From: Legionella genomosp. 1
Lineage (GTDB): Bacteria; Pseudomonadota; Gammaproteobacteria; Legionellales; Legionellaceae
Reading direction: 5' to 3'
DNA length: 10,351 bases
Assembly: GCA_945901145.1 (NCBI GenBank)
Contig: CAMDJY010000032.1
Coordinates: 1 to 10,351 of the forward strand
In this document: piece after piece, positions 6,931 to 10,351 of the stretch
How positions within the stretch are numbered: the first letter of the stretch is position 1
Layout of the letters: each line of letters begins with the position of its first letter
The notes under the pieces: model-generated
Told to the model about the DNA's origin: nothing
The model's input: only the letters and a program-made list of their open reading frames with translations
Databases searched by the model: none
Position numbers and translations under genes: made by a program

Positions 6931-7992
6931 ATGAAAAAATCAATCATCTATTTTATTCTATGTTTCACCAGCTTTTCTGTATGTGGCGATGATCTCAAAG
7001 ATTTGTTAGCCTATGAACGCAACACCATAGAAGTCTTTCAACAAGCCTCGCCCAAAGTGGTGTATGTGCATCGAATGACAGCAGTATCCTCACCGCATCC
7101 TCAGCAATTATTAGTTGTCCCTAATGGCTCAGGATCAGGCATTATTTGGGATCATTTAGGCCATATTGTGACTAACTATCATGTGATCAAAGACGCAGAC
7201 GCATTTTCTGTAACACTTGGAAAAATCACTGTTGCAGCCAAAATTATAGGTGCAGAACCACGAAAAGATTTGGCAGTGCTCAAGATAGAGGATCCCAAAG
7301 CATTAGCATTTTTAAAAGCTTTTACACCGTTTAAAATGGCCCCGACACACTCTTTAATGGTCGGTCAAAAAACCATTGCCATTGGCAACCCTTTTGGCTT
7401 TGATCATAGCCTCACGGTTGGCGTGATTTCAGCATTAGGACGTCAAATACCTGGTGTTGGTGGTACAAGTATTCGCGATATGATTCAAACTGATGCTTCG
7501 ATTAATCCCGGCAATTCGGGTGGGCCATTACTAGATAGTTTAGGACGCTTAATTGGCCTGAATACATTGATATATTCACAATCAGGCACTTCATCCGGAG
7601 TCGGCTTTGCCGTACCTGCCGATGAAATCGTACGCACGGTAACGCAAATTATTCAACACGGGCGTGTTATGCTCGCAGGCATTGGCATTACGCCCGTTGA
7701 CCCGCGTCTTGCTGCACATTTAGGCGTACGGCGCGGTATTTTAATTTATGATATTTTACCCAACACGCCGGCAGAAAAAATTGGACTCCTTAGAACCTAT
7801 CGCTCAGGCATGGGACAAATTATTCTAGGTGATGTCATTATTGGCTTAAACGGCCACCCAGTGAATAATTATGATGAATTATACAATCTTTTAACACAGA
7901 TTCATGTTGGCGATGAAGTGACACTCACCCTGTTACGACAAGGAAAATCAACTGATCTTCGAATTAAGACGATTGATATTGGTGCCTTTTAA
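6931..7992 (+). CDS. Deg/HtrA-family periplasmic serine protease, single PDZ domain
   Basis: This is a trypsin-fold protease that should degrade or sense misfolded proteins in the periplasm. A signal peptide is visible: KK at 2-3, a hydrophobic core IIYFILCFTSFSV, and a likely cut after VCG at residue 19. The catalytic triad is complete: His84 in TNYHVI, Asp113 in RKDLAVLKI, and Ser196 in NPGNSGGPL. The typical IGNPFGFDHSLTVGVIS segment (151-167) precedes the Ser loop. One PDZ domain occupies about 235-345, with GILIYDILPNTPAEKIGL and GDVIIGLNGHPV. Total length is 353, close to DegS (about 355) and shorter than two-PDZ DegP/DegQ. However, the N-terminus looks like a cleavable signal rather than a DegS anchor, so I give no symbol. 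The start is fixed by the signal peptide; no strong Shine-Dalgarno precedes it. It is divergent from the FAD gene, and no clear terminator follows on this strand. Family is sure, subtype open. Confidence 0.93.
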   Translation: MKKSIIYFILCFTSFSVCGDDLKDLLAYERNTIEVFQQASPKVVYVHRMTAVSSPHPQQLLVVPNGSGSGIIWDHLGHIVTNYHVIKDADAFSVTLGKITVAAKIIGAEPRKDLAVLKIEDPKALAFLKAFTPFKMAPTHSLMVGQKTIAIGNPFGFDHSLTVGVISALGRQIPGVGGTSIRDMIQTDASINPGNSGGPLLDSLGRLIGLNTLIYSQSGTSSGVGFAVPADEIVRTVTQIIQHGRVMLAGIGITPVDPRLAAHLGVRRGILIYDILPNTPAEKIGLLRTYRSGMGQIILGDVIIGLNGHPVNNYDELYNLLTQIHVGDEVTLTLLRQGKSTDLRIKTIDIGAF

Positions 7993-8108
7993 ACTAGATT
8001 TTGGATAAACTCCAGCAATCGAGAAGTCACTATTGTTCTTAGATCTACGCCCATGGTTGGTGGTATTATTGCCAGAAACAACTGATTGGCCTGTTGCTTA
8101 AAAAGCAT
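7989..8108 (-). pseudogene. Possible C-terminal remnant of a lost gene, or tiny 39-aa ORF
   Basis: On the minus strand between mdh and the protease, an open frame runs from ATG (8106-8108) to a TAA that overlaps the stop of the protease gene. The product is only 39 aa but reads like protein, with FLAIIPPTMG followed by TIVTSR and LLEFIQNLV. This faintly recalls the tail of LysR-type regulators, where an A-[IV]-Y-P segment precedes a helix of the R-x-F-I-D-F-L kind. That resemblance is from memory and weak. In frame upstream there is a TAG four codons before the ATG, in the loop of the mdh terminator, and there is no Shine-Dalgarno. A decayed gene end is more likely than an active small protein. 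Ordinary intergenic DNA is equally possible. Confidence 0.25.
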
Positions 8109-8139
8109 ATGCTCTCGTGCCTAAACATGAGAGCATATG
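8100..8139 (-). terminator. Rho-independent terminator of mdh
   Basis: Starting 5 nt after the mdh stop, two 14-nt arms (8126-8139 and 8106-8119) pair with a single A-C mismatch around a 6-nt loop (8120-8125). The second arm is followed by CTTTTT on the minus strand. On the plus strand the hairpin is not followed by a T-run, so it serves mdh and probably not the converging protease gene. Confidence 0.85.
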
Positions 8140-8144
8140 ATTCA

Positions 8145-9128
8145 TCAATCTAATAATCCCAAGGCTTTCACTGCATCACGCTCTGAGCGTAACTCTGCCA
8201 AAGTTGCATCAAATTTTGCTTGTGAATAATCATTCAATACAACCCCTTCAACCACACGAACAATGCCTGATTCACGACGGCATGGGAAAGAGAAAATTAA
8301 GCCCTCATCAACACCGTATTGATGCTCTGCACTTAATCCCATAGAAAAAGACTCACCAGAAACTGTGTCATGAATCAAATGACTCACGCCCTGAATAATA
8401 GCATTGGCAGCAGAAGCGGCAGAAGACGCGCCGCGCGCTTTAATGACAGCAGCACCGCGTTGCTGAACAGTCGTCACGAATGTCTCTTTTAGCCAATTTT
8501 CATCATTAATCACTGAAAATGCAGACTGACCGTTAATTTTTGCATGATAAAAATCGGGGTATTGCGTCGCAGAATGATTTCCCCAAATCGTCATTTCGGA
8601 AACAGCTGTAATATCCACACCTGCTTTTTTGGCTAATTGAGTGCGCGCACGTAATTCATCTAACATGGTCATTGCATAAAACCGTTCATCTGGAATATCT
8701 TTTGCATGATGTTTTGCAATCAAACAATTGGTATTACATGGATTACCAACCACAAAAACCCGAACATCATCAGCAGCATAATCATTAATTGCGCGACCTT
8801 GATCAATGAAAATTGCACCATTAATTTTTAATAAATCCGAACGCTCCATTCCTTGCTTACGCGGGACAGAACCAACGAGAAATGCCCAATTGACATCATC
8901 CATTGCCTCTTTCAAACTAGAGGTACACACAATACGCTTTAACCAAGGAAAAGCACAATCATCTAATTCCATGGCAACTCCTTCCAATGCCGATAAAGCA
9001 TGCGGAAGTTCTAGTAAATGCAACTCAACATCAGCATTTTGGCCATATAACTGACCAATACGAAACAACAAAGCATAACCAATTTGCCCTGCTGCACCTG
9101 TGACTGCAATTTTAACTCGTTTACTCAT
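8145..9128 (-). CDS. mdh: Malate dehydrogenase (NAD-dependent)
   Basis: It interconverts malate and oxaloacetate with NAD in the TCA cycle, in the cytosol. The 327-aa length fits the roughly 328-residue bacterial type (as in Coxiella and many proteobacteria) rather than the 312-aa E. coli type. The nucleotide-binding glycine motif GAAGQIG is at 11-17. The acidic residue ending the second strand is E40 in HLLELPHAL. The substrate loop [12 protein letters not shown] supplies R90 and R96. GNPCNTNC at 128-135 carries the cofactor/substrate Asn. The [11 protein letters not shown] segment holds the catalytic-relay Asp (157) and substrate Arg (160). The catalytic His is H185 in [12 protein letters not shown]. 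All key residues are present. The ATG at 9128 is supported by AGAGGA 7 nt upstream. A hairpin terminator follows closely, so it is probably a single-gene transcript. It is divergent from hemW. Confidence 0.96.
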   Translation of the reverse strand: MSKRVKIAVTGAAGQIGYALLFRIGQLYGQNADVELHLLELPHALSALEGVAMELDDCAFPWLKRIVCTSSLKEAMDDVNWAFLVGSVPRKQGMERSDLLKINGAIFIDQGRAINDYAADDVRVFVVGNPCNTNCLIAKHHAKDIPDERFYAMTMLDELRARTQLAKKAGVDITAVSEMTIWGNHSATQYPDFYHAKINGQSAFSVINDENWLKETFVTTVQQRGAAVIKARGASSAASAANAIIQGVSHLIHDTVSGESFSMGLSAEHQYGVDEGLIFSFPCRRESGIVRVVEGVVLNDYSQAKFDATLAELRSERDAVKALGLLD

Positions 9129-9135
9129 GGTTAGG

Positions 9136-9141
9136 TCCTCT
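9136..9141 (-). promoter_or_regulatory. Shine-Dalgarno of mdh
   Basis: The minus strand reads AGAGGA, 7 nt before the ATG, which supports the chosen start. Confidence 0.7.
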
Positions 9142-9152
9142 TGTGTTCATCA

Positions 9153-9161
9153 TGCTAAAAT
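9153..9161 (+). promoter_or_regulatory. Possible extended -10 promoter of hemW
   Basis: TGCTAAAAT fits an extended -10 element (TGnTAnAAT-like), about 30 nt before the hemW ATG. There is no recognisable -35, which extended -10 promoters can tolerate. The 63-bp space shared with divergent mdh means both promoters must overlap or abut here. Confidence 0.35.
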
Positions 9162-9191
9162 AGAAATATAAATTTAGGAGCTTATCGTTAG

Positions 9192-10331
9192 ATGTTACCA
9201 TTATCTCTGTATATTCACATCCCCTGGTGCATTCAAAAATGTCCTTATTGTGATTTTAACTCGCATAAAAGCCCCAGCCAGCGCCCCGAACAAGACTATA
9301 TTGCCGCACTGATTCGAGATTTAGATGCTGAGCTGCAACAACGCCCGCAACACCAAGAAATTTCCTCTATTTTTATAGGCGGTGGCACACCGAGCTTATT
9401 TGCTGCAGAACGCTATGATGAACTATTTCAAGCGCTCAAACAACGTCTTCACTTTAAACCTAATCTTGAAATTACACTGGAAGCAAATCCTGGTGCAATC
9501 GATCAATCACGGTTTTTAGCTTATCGACAAATTGGTATCAATCGCTTATCCATTGGCGTCCAGAGTTTTCATGGCAAACATCTGCAAGCATTAGGTCGCA
9601 TTCATGATGAGAAACAAGCCCATGTGGCCATTGAAGCGGCGCGACATGCCGGATTTGATAATATTAATATTGACTTGATGCATGGATTACCGCATCAAAC
9701 CGTCGAAGAAGGCTTATTAGACCTACATACAGCGATTGCCTATCAACCCGAGCATCTCTCATGGTACCAATTGACCATTGAACCCAACACCATATTCCAT
9801 AAAACCAAACCCGAGTTACCCGCAGAGGAAACAGCAGAACAGCTTGAAACCCAAGGCCTTGAATTGTTAGCCGCGGCTGCATTTAACCGATATGAAATTT
9901 CTGCATTTTCAAAACATCAAAAAATGTCACAACACAATCTGAATTATTGGCTCTTTGGTGATTATTACGGCATTGGTGCAGGCGCACACGGCAAATGGAC
10001 TAACGCAAACTATCATATTTCCCGTACACGCAAACCGCGACAACCTAAAGATTATATGAAAACACCGGGACCAGACACTCAGGTTAATCAACTTAGCATT
10101 GCCGATTGTATTTTAGAATTCATGCTTAACACCACGCGTTTAGAGCAACCCATCTCTCGAAAATTATTCAAAAAAACGACTGGTCTATCAGAAGATATAC
10201 TGATGCCAAGCTTAACAAAAGCAGCAAACCAAGGCCTTCTCCACCTCACCCCAACCCACTGGCAAGTCACCCCATTTGGCAGACGATTTACCAATAATCT
10301 GCAAGAGTTATTCTTACCTGAAGAAGCTTGA
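9192..10331 (+). CDS. hemW: Radical SAM heme chaperone HemW (HemN-like, formerly annotated as coproporphyrinogen oxidase)
   Basis: HemW is a heme-binding radical SAM protein thought to deliver heme to membrane respiratory proteins. It is often misannotated as oxygen-independent coproporphyrinogen III oxidase. The 379-aa length matches E. coli HemW (378). The iron-sulfur motif is C13-x3-C17-x2-C20 followed by DFNSH. The fourth cysteine that marks true HemN two residues later is absent, which favours HemW. GGGTPSL at 63-69 and LEANPG at 96-101 are SAM-binding features. RLSIGVQSF (118-126), DLMHGLPHQT (161-170) and NYWLFGDYYGIGAGAHGKW (251-269) are family signatures. A HemN_C-like winged domain covers about 300-370. 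The start ATG has AGGAG at 9176-9180, 11 nt upstream and slightly far, but the N-terminus LSLYIHIPWC begins as in homologues. The gene is complete, ending 20 nt before the window edge. Confidence 0.96.
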   Translation: MLPLSLYIHIPWCIQKCPYCDFNSHKSPSQRPEQDYIAALIRDLDAELQQRPQHQEISSIFIGGGTPSLFAAERYDELFQALKQRLHFKPNLEITLEANPGAIDQSRFLAYRQIGINRLSIGVQSFHGKHLQALGRIHDEKQAHVAIEAARHAGFDNINIDLMHGLPHQTVEEGLLDLHTAIAYQPEHLSWYQLTIEPNTIFHKTKPELPAEETAEQLETQGLELLAAAAFNRYEISAFSKHQKMSQHNLNYWLFGDYYGIGAGAHGKWTNANYHISRTRKPRQPKDYMKTPGPDTQVNQLSIADCILEFMLNTTRLEQPISRKLFKKTTGLSEDILMPSLTKAANQGLLHLTPTHWQVTPFGRRFTNNLQELFLPEEA

Positions 10332-10351
10332 AAATAAAAATCATTCAAATT

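Noticed and set aside
6961..6990. Lipoprotein signal at Cys18 of the serine protease
   Set aside because: The residues before the Cys (FSV) do not fit a lipobox, which needs a small residue at -1 and usually Leu at -3; ordinary signal-peptidase cleavage after VCG fits better.
8106..8139. Hairpin as terminator of the plus-strand protease gene
   Set aside because: On the plus strand it is followed by ATTCATC, with no T-run, and it lies more than 100 nt after the stop; it fits mdh on the minus strand.
8806..9054. 82-aa plus-strand frame inside mdh
   Set aside because: Antisense to a complete and highly conserved enzyme.
9664..10348. Two minus-strand frames (72 and 86 aa) inside hemW
   Set aside because: Both are antisense to HemW signature regions and show no family features.

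Overview
This window looks like a chromosomal segment of an AT-rich gammaproteobacterium, most likely in or near the Legionellales (Legionella/Coxiella/Berkiella-type intracellular bacteria). The taxonomic call is inference. It rests on the low-GC codon choice, the gammaproteobacterial accC-prmA pair, the roughly 328-residue malate dehydrogenase type, and large unrecognised membrane or fusion proteins set between housekeeping genes. No rRNA, tRNA, CRISPR array, insertion sequence or integrase was seen.

Left block (1-1903, + strand): the 3' three quarters of accC (biotin carboxylase, cut by the window edge), followed 5 nt later by prmA (ribosomal protein L11 methyltransferase, TTG start with a good Shine-Dalgarno). 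These two form an operon.

Middle block (1887-6803, - strand): three genes read right to left. First is a 649-aa FAD-dependent monooxygenase-like protein with a long C-terminal extension of unknown function. It is followed 22 nt later by a 308-aa orphan protein with a GTG start and a very strong Shine-Dalgarno. After a 62-nt gap comes a 651-aa polytopic membrane protein with a central coiled coil. The last gene runs tail to tail into prmA with a 17-bp overlap. None of the three has a function I can name with confidence. They are the accessory part of the window and candidates for host-interaction (secreted effector-like) proteins, but that is inference only.

Right block (6931-10331): a Deg/HtrA-type periplasmic serine protease (+), malate dehydrogenase (-) with a rho-independent terminator, and hemW, a radical SAM protein (+). 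The protease and the FAD gene are divergent across a 127-bp AT-rich region that contains a perfect 14-bp palindrome beside a consensus -10 box. mdh and hemW are divergent across 63 bp. Between the protease and mdh lies a short gene-like stretch on the - strand that may be the broken tail of a lost gene.

Functionally the conserved genes cover fatty-acid precursor synthesis (accC), ribosomal protein modification (prmA), envelope protein quality control (Deg), the TCA cycle (mdh) and heme-related radical SAM chemistry (hemW). They do not form one pathway. The middle three-gene block is the part least explained by known biology.
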